Below are positions 24,501 to 33,779 of a DNA stretch of 64,000 bases, one piece after another. The DNA is taken from positions 496,001 through 560,000 of the forward strand of contig NZ_FQWD01000004.1 of the NCBI RefSeq assembly GCF_900129565.1, read 5' to 3'. Position numbers and translations under genes: made by a program. The notes below the pieces were generated by a model. It saw only the letters and a program-made list of their open reading frames with translations. It had not been told where the DNA came from and ran no database searches. Source of the DNA: Marisediminitalea aggregata (GTDB lineage: Bacteria; Pseudomonadota; Gammaproteobacteria; Enterobacterales; Alteromonadaceae). The first letter of the stretch is position 1, and each line of letters starts with the position of its first letter.

Positions 24501-24914
24501 CTAGTTTTCTGCTTCGGTGCTAATACAAGCAATCACGGGCACGTCTGCTTCGTTTCCGCGCATAGCATAGCCGCGGTATTCCTGTTGTTTGCTCTTTAAA
24601 TTGTCCTGGCAAACTAGTTGCAATACTGTTTCAGTATTTAAGCGAACCGCATGCCGAGGGATCCAATACCACCCCCTGGGTTTTCGCAATAATACCTGAA
24701 TACGATTCTTATCCTCGGCCCGCACCATAATCGGTGGCGACGGCAGCTCGCTGCGCTTAAGGAACTTTACCACACCATTATTCATCTCAGCATCAATGAC
24801 CGGCAACAGCCACTCAGAAATCAGTAAGGGCTGACTTTCTTCCTCTGCATGCGTTTGTGTGCAACAACAAACAAACGTGAGCGCTATCAACCATTTCACT
24901 ATCCTAGCTCGCAT
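24501..24914 (-). CDS. small exported protein of the caspase/CHASE2 operon
   Basis: 137 residues with a signal peptide (about 1-23, ending THA-E). I do not recognise the family. The mature part has short strands (NGVVKFLKRSELPSPPIMVRAEDKNRIQVLLRKPRG) and two cysteines (LVCQDN, VIACIST) that could pair. It overlaps the CHASE2 gene by 11 bases upstream and ends 15 bases before the caspase start, so it is translationally tied to both. A role as a periplasmic adaptor, inhibitor or substrate of the caspase is possible but unproven. Confidence 0.72.
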   Translation of the reverse strand: MRARIVKWLIALTFVCCCTQTHAEEESQPLLISEWLLPVIDAEMNNGVVKFLKRSELPSPPIMVRAEDKNRIQVLLRKPRGWYWIPRHAVRLNTETVLQLVCQDNLKSKQQEYRGYAMRGNEADVPVIACISTEAEN

Positions 24915-26256
24915 CTGTTTTCTCTACCGTAGAAAAGCGTTCAGACATGCCCTGCAGGAATTTTTGCCCTGCAAACCCAAGTGCCAACAGCGATATCCAA
25001 CCCGATGGCGCAAAATGCCAGAGCTTCATATTAAGCAAAATAAGCGTCAATGCGAACAACAGCCCTACTACCCGATAATGGTCCTTTGCACGCACTAACA
25101 ATGGATGAGTTAAGCCGGGGTAGTTAATCGACGTTAAAAATAGCGCAAATACGCCCCAGTAGGCCAATAGCCACCAGCCAGCCAAATCACTGTTTCGCAG
25201 GTATTCCGGCCCGTAATTCAGCAGGTTATCCAGTGCCATCGCGTGCATCATTACCCCGGGCACCGTGCCATGCACGGGTGACTCAGCAAAGTCATACACT
25301 CCCTCAATTTGCCCGCCGACCAACACTAGCTTACCTGCCAGCAGTGATTTAAGTTGCTGCCGAACACTGTCTTCTTCTGACCTTGCCATGGCAACCACTT
25401 CGTCCCAAAACAGTATTTGATGTGACAGACAGACTGGCTTATGTTCACTCTCCATCCAATCCTGATGAAAAGCGCTGCTAACAATGTCACTGCCAATTGA
25501 AATAGCGCTGGCAATCATGCTTTGCTGAGGTTCTTCACATTGGTTTTGGCGATGAGGCAGTGCCGGGGCGACATAGCTACTCCAACGCACACTCATTCTG
25601 TCTTCGAACAGTTCAGGTGACGTTGCGCAGTTCTGCTGCTTGCAGTAGTGCTGATACAAAGCGAACCCTGCTGAGGGTTCAGTGCCAGACAGTAATGGAT
25701 AGTCATCACCAGCGTCATCCCAGGCCGTGATCACCGGCGTAACCGTTTCCTCAAGCTGTGTAATGACGTTGTTTTTCTGTAGATCGGTCGCGGTGCCCGC
25801 TGCGAAAAAAAGGGGCACACCGGTCGCTTGCTGATTCAGTTTCAAGGCTGTAATGGCGCGTTCAAACCCTGGGTCCATAGACCGGCGTTTCATCCACATC
25901 ACGTCATAAAAAATGGCTGAAGGTGCTTGTGCCATGACAGTGGTAAGCAAACCGACCTGGTCCTGATAGCTCAAAGGCCAGTCATTCGATTGCAGAAATG
26001 AGGGGTAGAGATTCTCAATGCTGCGGTCATTAAACACGACGACCACAATATTTTCCTGACCTTTCGAATGGTCATAAAGATTGGCGCTAAGGCGGTAAAT
26101 GGTTTTTTGCGAAGCATCGTCACTGATCCCGCCCAAGCCAAAGGGGTCGGAAAAAATAAGCCAATACCCTAGCAGTAGCAGCAACAGCCAGGTTATAACG
26201 GGCTGCCACGAGGAACGCCAGAGACGTCTTCCCGACGATTCAATCCTATGAAACAA
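24904..26256 (-). CDS. CHASE2-domain membrane sensor without an output domain
   Basis: 450 residues. One N-terminal membrane helix (about 18-36) is followed by a large periplasmic CHASE2 domain (about 45-355: IVVVVFNDRSIENLYPS, PLSYQDQVGLLTTVM, AIFYDVMWMKRRSMDP, the ending KLVLVGGQIEGVYDF, SPVHGTVPGVMMHAMALDNLL). Three C-terminal helices (about 362-440) and a short cytosolic tail complete it. CHASE2 normally feeds a kinase, cyclase or adenylate cyclase, but no such domain is present. The operon context suggests the signal acts on the periplasmic caspase. First gene of the operon, divergent from the giant caspase across a 264-base region. Confidence 0.88.
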   Translation of the reverse strand: MFHRIESSGRRLWRSSWQPVITWLLLLLLGYWLIFSDPFGLGGISDDASQKTIYRLSANLYDHSKGQENIVVVVFNDRSIENLYPSFLQSNDWPLSYQDQVGLLTTVMAQAPSAIFYDVMWMKRRSMDPGFERAITALKLNQQATGVPLFFAAGTATDLQKNNVITQLEETVTPVITAWDDAGDDYPLLSGTEPSAGFALYQHYCKQQNCATSPELFEDRMSVRWSSYVAPALPHRQNQCEEPQQSMIASAISIGSDIVSSAFHQDWMESEHKPVCLSHQILFWDEVVAMARSEEDSVRQQLKSLLAGKLVLVGGQIEGVYDFAESPVHGTVPGVMMHAMALDNLLNYGPEYLRNSDLAGWWLLAYWGVFALFLTSINYPGLTHPLLVRAKDHYRVVGLLFALTLILLNMKLWHFAPSGWISLLALGFAGQKFLQGMSERFSTVEKTDAS

Positions 26257-26529
26257 CAGTTTCTCCTACTCTGTCTGCAAATGAACATAACCATGCACCT
26301 CGCCCAGCTTTGTTCAAGAATTCGCAGTTGCTATCAGTACATGCTTGATATCTATGCCAGTATGGCAACATATCTGCCTGATTACCGCATGTAAACAAGA
26401 AATTAAACCGCTACCTGAATGTGCCACATTACATTAGCCGTTGCATGCACATTCAGCGCTTTGTCGAAGCATGTTTACTCCCTTTGTTTTATGTTACCGT
26501 GAATTGGGTAGTGTTGACATGTGATTACT

Positions 26530-29500
26530 ATGAGTAAAAAAATCAGGCTCGGTTTGTTCATCTTTGTGTGCTTTTTCAGTTTGTCGGCGCTGGCCCAAGA
26601 CGCTGATAACCGTACGCCCGACCCCGACTACGACACCCCACCGCCCGAGATAACCCAACTACTATCCGAACAGTGTGACAGCAAACAATTAAGCGTCACT
26701 GACTGTGTCGGAGTGCTCTCTGATCAACTTATCAATATGGCGCAGTCACCTTTACCAACCACAGAGCAAGAACAAAAAGAGTTCATGCTCAAAAAAGGTT
26801 ACCTGGCGGAAGCAGGCGCTTTATTGCTACGAAATCTGATAAGCCAGACTAGCCCTTCAGACCGAGAGTATTATGTTCGAGTAAATAGTTTCAACGTACT
26901 GGTTAATATGGCCTTGGAGAGCTACATGGCCGCAGACCACAATCCCCGGAAGTGGGCTATGTTGCTGGCCCGGGTTGAAGCAACAGTAATGGCCAACACC
27001 TTTAATCCGGAAGTACTAAACCAGGTCATTACTGTTATAGACAACGTATTTGGACAACTTCCCGAAGTAGCCCCTATTACCAAATTTAAGTTGTTAGAAC
27101 AGAAGTTTGGCATATTGCTGACTTTGCGCAACAACGAGAGGAATGCGCAGTTTAGTCTGCCCCGGGAGCAGCGACAATGCGATCCACAGCAGCTTGAGGC
27201 TCGTCTTCAAACTCGCAAGCAGTTGGAAGAATATGCGAAGTCCCGTGAATTATGGCCGCAATGGGTCAATTTTCTTCGTATCTATGCCGGTGGTGATGAA
27301 TGTGAGCAAGGAGACAACTTAGACACATCACAGTTTTTTGCGGACAAACTGGCCGCTCGCGAGCTTGCCATTGAACACGGATTGTATAAACAGGCTGTGC
27401 AATTGTTACTTGAAGACAGCACGGTTAATTTGCCTAATGCGCCGGGACATCCGGACGTGATCAAGGCTTATCAAAACTTCACTCAAGCCGAGAACCTCGC
27501 CAACGGCGATGCAAAACTTCTTTTAGACATTGCTTTACAGCGCTTCACCGTGGCACTAAAAGCCGGATTGGATAAAGGTATTAGAGAGGCCGAACGGCAA
27601 TTTGAACAAAGAATTAAAACGTATGCTGAGCAAGGCGGGCAAGAATTAACCTGGCAAGAAATGGCGGTGCTCTATGAAAAATATGCCATTTATGAGTTTA
27701 ACCGGGGTAACTCAGCCAAAGCCGCCAAAGTGTATGAAGAGATGCAGCCCTTTATAGAACGCTACGGTAATGAACAACAGCTACTCAACTGGAAAGTGAA
27801 CCTACAGTTATTACGACTGCCGCAATCAGACCCAACAAGCGTTTATCAAAATTTGCTGGCTCTGCACCAACAAGCCAACAACGAAGAGTGGGCTACACGC
27901 TACCATTCCGGATTCAATTTTAGCACTTTTCGTATACGCGAGAACCTGGCCTATGTTGCCGAGCTGAACGCTGACCAACAAGCATTAGGTGAATGGCTTC
28001 CCATGCTCGCCGACGATGAATTAGGCAGTAATAACGACAAAGAGTCGGCAGGTTTATATCACTACTATCTGGCCCTATGGCAAGCAACACATCAGCAAAT
28101 CGCAGAAGCGAAGCAAAACCTCTCGTGGGTTGAAAAAGGGTTTAAGGTCGACGACGAAATGGTCAAACTGTCCAGTAAAGCCATTGAGGCCAGCGAAACC
28201 AGTCCGGACTTTGCGTTGCAAATTAACAGATCCATGCTGCGCCCTAAATTCTTCGATACCTTTCATACTGACTATTTTTCCGGTCGGTTAAATGGACTAC
28301 AAGACAGCAGTGTGTACCTTGTAAGTACAACGGCTCAAGGCAAGAATCCACTCCCGGCACTGACTGTAGGTAAACACCTCAAAGGCCAGCAAAGCTGGTT
28401 ACGTGCAATCAACCAACTGGCCGTCACACCGGACGGGCAAGTAGCCATTCATTGTTTATCCAGCGGCCGTTGTACTTTATGGCAAACGCAAAACGGCCGA
28501 ACGCTGCGCGATGTCCAAGTCGGCAGTGAAGTGGTGCAATGGTTACGTATTCCGGCCGATGGTAAGTCATTTTTTACTGTATCGGGACAGCTTGAACAAA
28601 AAGTACGCCAGTGGGACATTGACACCGGCAGACTGCTGGCAACCTATTACCCCGGCCCTTCCAACGGTCGGACTGGTATGGCACTCACCACCAGTGGCCG
28701 CTACCTGGCCATGACAGGTGACGGCGGCGTAGCAGTATGGGACACCACAACCGGCCAGCCTTTGATTTACAGGCAATCAGAATACTTTTCCGTGCAAACC
28801 TCTGAATTCATTATGCTGCCGGAAATAACAGCTGGGAAACACAGCGATGAATTTCTGCTGACATTTTATCGCGACGAAGCAGAGTCAAAGGAATTCACCG
28901 CTTATCGTTGGTCACCAATAACCGATCAGTTAACCAAGGTGGTTGATTGGATGACTGAGACTGAATTCAATTCCAACATCGGCAGCGAGCTCGCTGGGTG
29001 CCGTATTTCCTGTATTGATTACGCCCAGTCTACTCAATCTAACAGAGTGCTATACGCCGAGGATCTGACCGGCAAGATCGTTGTTCAATCCAGTGAAAAC
29101 CAGTTGCAAGTGAGCCGTGATGGCAGTCCACAAGAGGAATACCGGCTGGACACCGATGCGGTCAAACACATTATGCTGGATGAAGAAAACCAGTGGCTTT
29201 GGACAATAACGCAAGGAGCCCGGACTAAAAACACGTGGGATGTAGAATGGCAATTGAATCGATGGGATTTGCAATCCGGTCGCAGCGAAACCTTGCTGAA
29301 TCTACCCAGTTTGGACCACATGCTCAGTCAGAATGGCTATTTATGGCAAGTTTTGGGAGAGCGTATTCAGGTAACAGAGTTGTCGCAACAGCCGTATACC
29401 AAGGAAGTCAGACTACCCGATTGGCCTGATGGAACCTCGCCGGACGTGGAAACCTTGTGGTGGTATGAAGACTCACTGTGGGCATTAGAAACAAACGGTT

Positions 29501-31578
29501 ACTACGGCGATGAGCGGGTTTATAAGGTGCGTCAAATGAACCCGGGGTCACTTGATACACTGTCCCTGGTAGATGTGCACAGCCAGGACAGCTGGTTAGC
29601 ACCGGATACCCAACACAACCGGTTGGTTTTTGTGAAATCCAACGGCTATGGCAACCCCGGGCAACTGATATATGTTGACGCTGCCACGGGAGAACAACTC
29701 AATACCCTCGATGTTGAATATGAGATGTCTTCCCCCACCCCAGCACTCACGTTGTTGAGCGATTTACCTGCCACATTACAAAGGGTACAAGGCCGGTATG
29801 AAAAGCTGCGTGGCTATGCACCTGACGGCAGTGTGTCCTGGCAGTGGGATTCTACCGTTGGAGATATTTCTTCGCTAAACATGACTCCGGATAAGCTCGC
29901 AGTATTGGTGGAAGTGGATGGCGAGGAGTCCAGTTTTATTTATCGCATTCGTTTACAAGACGGACAGGTAGAGCAGCATTGGGTCACATCAGGTCAACTG
30001 ATGCAATTAGTTCAAACGGCCAACAATCGCACGCTGTTAATGGCTACCGTTGATGGACGCATATTGTGGTGGCCGACACAACAAAACGCCCCTCTGTTAT
30101 CTCTGATGCATCTGGCCGACAGTGGCTTTCTGGTAGTGGACCAGCGCGGTTTCTACGACAGTAATCGCCCAGGTGATATCCCGGCAGTAAGTTGGGTGAT
30201 GGCTGACGAACCTCGCCAGGCATTGCCGCTGGAAGCTTTTATGCGCGACTTTTATCAGCCCGGTTTGTTTGGCCGATTGCTGGCTGGAGAAATACTTCAA
30301 CTGCCCACCTCACTGTCTGATTTGAATCGGGTACCCCCCAAAGTGGACATTGTTTCGGTAGAAACCCAGTCTGATGGTAAGGCACGTATCACCGTCAAAG
30401 TGGAAAATGTGCAGGGCGCCAGCGCACACTCCGGCGCCGAAGACGTTCGGGTTTTCCGCAATGGTCAGCTTGTAGGGTTTTATCCCGAAAATGACGGAGA
30501 TGCGCTGGCAGATAAAACACAAACAACCCTCACCTTTGACGATATCGCCATTCCCCCCAACGTGTCCGAACTCGCTTTCAGCGCCTATGCATTTAACAAG
30601 GACGGGGTGCGCAGCGAGCGGAGTGTTGTGACCTACAAACCCAGTGACTCACAGCGGTACTCTCCCCGTCTGGCGATTGTGATCAGCATCGGCGTAAACG
30701 AATACGAAAACCCGAGTTGGAACTTGCGTTATGCCGCCAATGACGCCCTCGTGATGGAACAAACCCTGGGTGCGTCTATGCAGGCGTTGAATGCGTTTGA
30801 TGACGTGATCCGCATCCCCCTTATTTCCGCACCGGGGCAGGACCGACGCGCAACTAAAAAGCAACTTCACCAGGTTGTTGAACAATTGCACGCCGGCACG
30901 TTTATGGATGCCAATGGCCGACCAATAAAGGCCGACATTAACGATGTGCTGTTTGTTACCTTTAGCGGACACGGATACGTGCACGACAATGGGCAGTTTT
31001 ACTTTTTACTGGAAGATATTGGCAGCGGTTCACAGCGGCAAATAAATCAACAGGTCCTCAATAACGCGTTGTCGAGCGACGAACTGTCTCATTGGCTCAG
31101 GCCGTTGGACGTGCAACAAATGGTCATGGTGGTCGATGCCTGTCATTCTGCCGCCAGTATCGCCTCAAGTAATTTTAAGCCCGGCCCTATGGGCAGCCGC
31201 GGATTAGGGCAACTCGCCTACGATAAAGCCATGCTGTTTTTAACCGCAAGTCAGGCCGAACAATTCGCCATGGAAAGCGATAATCTGCAGCACGGATTTT
31301 TGAGTTACGCCCTGTTGGTTGAAGGCTTACAAGACGATCAGGCTGACTTTTTGCCACAGGACAAGCAAGTCGGCGCCCTGGAGTGGTTGCAATATGGCGC
31401 ACAGCGGGTGCCGCAAATCAGTGTTGCCCTGTCGAAAGGTGAATTTAACGCTGGCAGTCGGGGCTTCAGCCTGAAGAAAAAGGAAAACAAACCGGCCGTA
31501 GCCACACAAAAACCGTACTTGTTTGATTTTAGTCAGGACGCAGCGTTGATCCTGAAAGTGACTGCCGGGGCTCAGTAA
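26530..31578 (+). CDS. giant exported caspase with helical-repeat and WD40-like regions
   Basis: 1,682 residues from ATG 26530 (a GTG at 26521 is in frame; the ATG gives a clean signal peptide ending ALA-Q at about 22). Residues about 60-590 are alpha-helical and TPR-like (KAAKVYEEMQPFIERYG). About 610-1,200 contains WD40-like propeller repeats (QLAVTPDGQVAIHCLSSGRCTLWQ, QWDIDTGRLLATY, MTGDGGVAVWDTTTGQ). A beta sandwich follows, and from about 1,375 a caspase domain: LAIVISIGVNEYENPSWNLR, His1481 in FSGHGYV, Cys1538 in VDACHSA. Bacterial caspases with TPR/WD40 scaffolds are known, mostly cytosolic; a periplasmic example is less usual. Divergent from the CHASE2-caspase operon, so probably part of the same system. 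Confidence 0.9.
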   Translation: MSKKIRLGLFIFVCFFSLSALAQDADNRTPDPDYDTPPPEITQLLSEQCDSKQLSVTDCVGVLSDQLINMAQSPLPTTEQEQKEFMLKKGYLAEAGALLLRNLISQTSPSDREYYVRVNSFNVLVNMALESYMAADHNPRKWAMLLARVEATVMANTFNPEVLNQVITVIDNVFGQLPEVAPITKFKLLEQKFGILLTLRNNERNAQFSLPREQRQCDPQQLEARLQTRKQLEEYAKSRELWPQWVNFLRIYAGGDECEQGDNLDTSQFFADKLAARELAIEHGLYKQAVQLLLEDSTVNLPNAPGHPDVIKAYQNFTQAENLANGDAKLLLDIALQRFTVALKAGLDKGIREAERQFEQRIKTYAEQGGQELTWQEMAVLYEKYAIYEFNRGNSAKAAKVYEEMQPFIERYGNEQQLLNWKVNLQLLRLPQSDPTSVYQNLLALHQQANNEEWATRYHSGFNFSTFRIRENLAYVAELNADQQALGEWLPMLADDELGSNNDKESAGLYHYYLALWQATHQQIAEAKQNLSWVEKGFKVDDEMVKLSSKAIEASETSPDFALQINRSMLRPKFFDTFHTDYFSGRLNGLQDSSVYLVSTTAQGKNPLPALTVGKHLKGQQSWLRAINQLAVTPDGQVAIHCLSSGRCTLWQTQNGRTLRDVQVGSEVVQWLRIPADGKSFFTVSGQLEQKVRQWDIDTGRLLATYYPGPSNGRTGMALTTSGRYLAMTGDGGVAVWDTTTGQPLIYRQSEYFSVQTSEFIMLPEITAGKHSDEFLLTFYRDEAESKEFTAYRWSPITDQLTKVVDWMTETEFNSNIGSELAGCRISCIDYAQSTQSNRVLYAEDLTGKIVVQSSENQLQVSRDGSPQEEYRLDTDAVKHIMLDEENQWLWTITQGARTKNTWDVEWQLNRWDLQSGRSETLLNLPSLDHMLSQNGYLWQVLGERIQVTELSQQPYTKEVRLPDWPDGTSPDVETLWWYEDSLWALETNGYYGDERVYKVRQMNPGSLDTLSLVDVHSQDSWLAPDTQHNRLVFVKSNGYGNPGQLIYVDAATGEQLNTLDVEYEMSSPTPALTLLSDLPATLQRVQGRYEKLRGYAPDGSVSWQWDSTVGDISSLNMTPDKLAVLVEVDGEESSFIYRIRLQDGQVEQHWVTSGQLMQLVQTANNRTLLMATVDGRILWWPTQQNAPLLSLMHLADSGFLVVDQRGFYDSNRPGDIPAVSWVMADEPRQALPLEAFMRDFYQPGLFGRLLAGEILQLPTSLSDLNRVPPKVDIVSVETQSDGKARITVKVENVQGASAHSGAEDVRVFRNGQLVGFYPENDGDALADKTQTTLTFDDIAIPPNVSELAFSAYAFNKDGVRSERSVVTYKPSDSQRYSPRLAIVISIGVNEYENPSWNLRYAANDALVMEQTLGASMQALNAFDDVIRIPLISAPGQDRRATKKQLHQVVEQLHAGTFMDANGRPIKADINDVLFVTFSGHGYVHDNGQFYFLLEDIGSGSQRQINQQVLNNALSSDELSHWLRPLDVQQMVMVVDACHSAASIASSNFKPGPMGSRGLGQLAYDKAMLFLTASQAEQFAMESDNLQHGFLSYALLVEGLQDDQADFLPQDKQVGALEWLQYGAQRVPQISVALSKGEFNAGSRGFSLKKKENKPAVATQKPYLFDFSQDAALILKVTAGAQ

Positions 31579-31619
31579 CGAATGACGCCGCTAAAAAACG
31601 TAATCAACATCAGGCTTGG

Positions 31620-32012
31620 CTATGGATTATCCGCTATCCAGGCCTGAATAACCTCGTCAGCGGCGCGGAATGCTTCCAGACCTGAAGGCATTCCACAATA
31701 CACGGCTGAGTGCAACAGCACTTCCTGAATTTCCTGCACCGTGCAGCCGTTTCGAAGGGCGCCTCGCACATGCCCTTTTAATTCATTTGAGGCTTTAAGC
31801 GCCGCCAGTGTGGCAATGGTTACCAGACTTCGGGTTTTCTTACTAATGCCTTCCCTTACCCACACTTCTCCCCAGGCGTTTGAGGTAGCAAGGTCCTGCA
31901 TTGGCTGAGTAAAATCACTTGCTGAATTTAATGCCCTGTCAACAAATTCATCCCCCATCACTTCGCGTCTGACCGCCATGCCTTGTTGATATTTTGGATT
32001 GTCTGATGCCAT
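31620..32012 (-). CDS. carboxymuconolactone decarboxylase family protein
   Basis: 130-residue protein of the PcaC/AhpD-like fold. YQQGMAVRREVMGDEFVDRAL, the helix REGISKKTRSLVTIATLAAL, and GALRNGCTVQEIQEVLLHSAVYCGMPSGLEAFRAADEV match 4-carboxymuconolactone decarboxylases of the protocatechuate pathway, with the conserved His in LLHSAVYCG. No other aromatic-degradation genes are adjacent, so the actual reaction could instead be a peroxidase-type or related lactone reaction. Monocistronic on the minus strand, 41 bases from the convergent giant caspase gene. Confidence 0.85.
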   Translation of the reverse strand: MASDNPKYQQGMAVRREVMGDEFVDRALNSASDFTQPMQDLATSNAWGEVWVREGISKKTRSLVTIATLAALKASNELKGHVRGALRNGCTVQEIQEVLLHSAVYCGMPSGLEAFRAADEVIQAWIADNP

Positions 32013-32225
32013 TAATACTCTCCCGAAGTGTTAGCAAGCCGTTTATCACAGAGCACTATAGATAGCGTGTTTTAACAATACTTTGAATATCTCATACCTG
32101 AATTCTACCCAATACCGGCTATTCAGCACGAAAATTCCGGCCTTGAGTCAACAGTGCTCGGGCGAGGCTAATGACACAGGCAGACTTACACGACGCTCTA
32201 CTTCTGAGAGGGGGCCTTTGACTTT

Positions 32226-33134
32226 CTACCAGTTCGACTTAGCTTCACTCTGGTAAGCGCGCCAGACGAACCCCACACCAAAGCTGTAAGTAATGTCTTC
32301 TTCGTAAAGCGGACTGCCCTCATTAGCGGAGCCATGATGTAGTTGCACCGACGCCCCCAAAAAGCCACGCAAGTTTTTTGCAATGGGAAACGCCAGCGAG
32401 GTGGAAATTTCAGCTCCCAGGTAACCACCTCGGGCATCGTAAGCAGGCCGCAACGCGGTTACATATTCAGGCGACACCTGGTAAAAGTAATCATGTAACT
32501 TCTCGGTACCCCAGGTCATGCGAGCCGCGAGGCTGAATCCGGTATCTGGCAAAAATACACCGCGCTGTTGATACCTTATGGTTGGCTCAAAAACGTAACC
32601 CCTGCTGTCAATTCTGCCAAAATCAGTTGAGAAAACAGCCCTGGCCTGCATGCGTGCATTGAGCCTGGCCTTACCTCCGCCGCTAAAGGTGTAGTCTTTT
32701 ATTTTATAAATAAGTTGCGGGCCTATTTCGAACATGAAATCGAGTTCAGGCATGCCCTCACGCGCGCTGCCTGCTTCGCTTTCTGCGGATAACGCCCCGC
32801 TTACACTCAAGTCGACTTCAAAGTCACTCTTTTCAAAGAATACCGCTCTTGCACCACCCTGCCCTCCTAACCGGAATATGTCGCCCCGATATATGACATA
32901 GGGGAGAGCTAATGCCACAGAGTTGGTTTCGCCAGATGCCGGGTAGTTGGGCACCTCAACCATGCCTCCGCCGACACCTACTTCCCAAAGCGGCTGTTGT
33001 TCATTGAGCCCTTCAAAACCGGTTAGGTTTCGGTTGGGTGAGTCGCTCACATCGGCATCATTGGCATCTGCTCTGGAACTCGCACTGCCAAGTGCAAAAG
33101 CCAATAAACACATAATAAAATTTAACTTTTTCAA
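32226..33134 (-). CDS. MipA/OmpV-family outer-membrane protein
   Basis: About 302 residues from a TTG at 33134, chosen because it follows AAAGGAAAG and gives a proper signal peptide (KKLNFIMCLLAFALGSASSRA); the frame is open to an ATG at 33215, which would place 27 polar residues before the signal. The mature part alternates amphipathic beta strands and turns as in MipA/OmpV (WEVGVGGGMVEVPNYPASG, PYVIYRGD, MTWGTEKLHDYFYQVSPEY, YSFGVGFVWR) and ends in an aromatic-containing C-terminus. Family members are outer-membrane scaffolds for peptidoglycan enzymes or porin-like proteins. Its gene is divergent from the BlaI-type repressor across 250 bases. Confidence 0.85.
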   Translation of the reverse strand: MKKLNFIMCLLAFALGSASSRADANDADVSDSPNRNLTGFEGLNEQQPLWEVGVGGGMVEVPNYPASGETNSVALALPYVIYRGDIFRLGGQGGARAVFFEKSDFEVDLSVSGALSAESEAGSAREGMPELDFMFEIGPQLIYKIKDYTFSGGGKARLNARMQARAVFSTDFGRIDSRGYVFEPTIRYQQRGVFLPDTGFSLAARMTWGTEKLHDYFYQVSPEYVTALRPAYDARGGYLGAEISTSLAFPIAKNLRGFLGASVQLHHGSANEGSPLYEEDITYSFGVGFVWRAYQSEAKSNW

Positions 33135-33334
33135 TATTCTTTCCTTTGAATGGCCATCTTCACTGAGTGAGTGGATACCGTATTCAGGTTGATAGATGTC
33201 ATGTTGCTTATCCATTTGCAGTAGAGAAACCGCACTATCACGTTTGGCAAATATACCTTACTACGGCGGCTAACCGATTTTAGATACACAGCCATTTACT
33301 ATTCGTCACTGAACAATAAACACTTGCATTATAA

Positions 33335-33371
33335 GATTACACATGTAATCTAAATGCAGACTACAATTGTA
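33335..33371. promoter_or_regulatory. paired BlaI-type operators upstream of the blaI-like gene
   Basis: Two inverted repeats: GATTACACATGTAATC (33335-33350) and TACAATTGTA (33362-33371). Both fit the TACA-N2-TGTA core recognised by BlaI/MecI/CopY repressors, and they end 12 bases before the repressor gene start. This predicts autoregulation of the repressor-BlaR1 pair; the divergent MipA-like gene could also be affected. Confidence 0.75.
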
Positions 33372-33383
33372 ATCCTTAAGTGA

Positions 33384-33779
33384 GTGAGCAACGTGACCAA
33401 TCAACGCCCCGATATTTCTAATGCAGAATTTGATGTACTCGATGTCATTTGGGACGACTACCCTGTTACGTCGAATGACGTTATTGCACGACTTAACCAA
33501 CGTAAAGAATGGCATGAAAAGACTGTTAAAACCCTGCTGGGACGTCTGGTGAAAAAAGAAGTCCTTGGATTTGAAAAGCAACAGCGTCAGTACTTATACA
33601 GCCCATTGATTGCGCGTGAAGAATACACAAAAAAAGAAACCAGTAGTTTTGTAAGCCGCCTGTTCAAAGGAAAAATCGCGCCAATGGTTGCCGGCTTTGC
33701 CAACCAGAACACCTTGTCTAAACAAGATGTAGAAGAACTTAAAGCGCTTATCCAGCAATGGGAGAAAGACAATGACTGA
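33384..33779 (+). CDS. BlaI/MecI/CopY-family transcriptional repressor
   Basis: 131-residue winged-helix repressor: ISNAEFDVLDVIWDDYPVTSNDVI, then WHEKTVKTLLGRLVKKEVLGFEKQQRQYLYSPLI, the standard Penicillinase_R fold, followed by a C-terminal dimerisation helix region. BlaI proteins bind TACA-N2-TGTA and are inactivated by cleavage triggered by BlaR1. Start GTG 33384 (alternative GTG 33393). It overlaps the next gene by 8 bases, so repressor and sensor are co-translated. No beta-lactamase gene is adjacent, so the regulated target is not obvious. Confidence 0.92.
   Translation: MSNVTNQRPDISNAEFDVLDVIWDDYPVTSNDVIARLNQRKEWHEKTVKTLLGRLVKKEVLGFEKQQRQYLYSPLIAREEYTKKETSSFVSRLFKGKIAPMVAGFANQNTLSKQDVEELKALIQQWEKDND

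Noticed and set aside
24004-24504. 166-codon plus-strand frame opposite the caspase gene
   Set aside because: Antisense shadow of a well-supported coding region.
26514-26530. TTGACA at 26514 as a promoter for the giant caspase
   Set aside because: It overlaps the translation start, so a matching -10 would lie inside the coding sequence.
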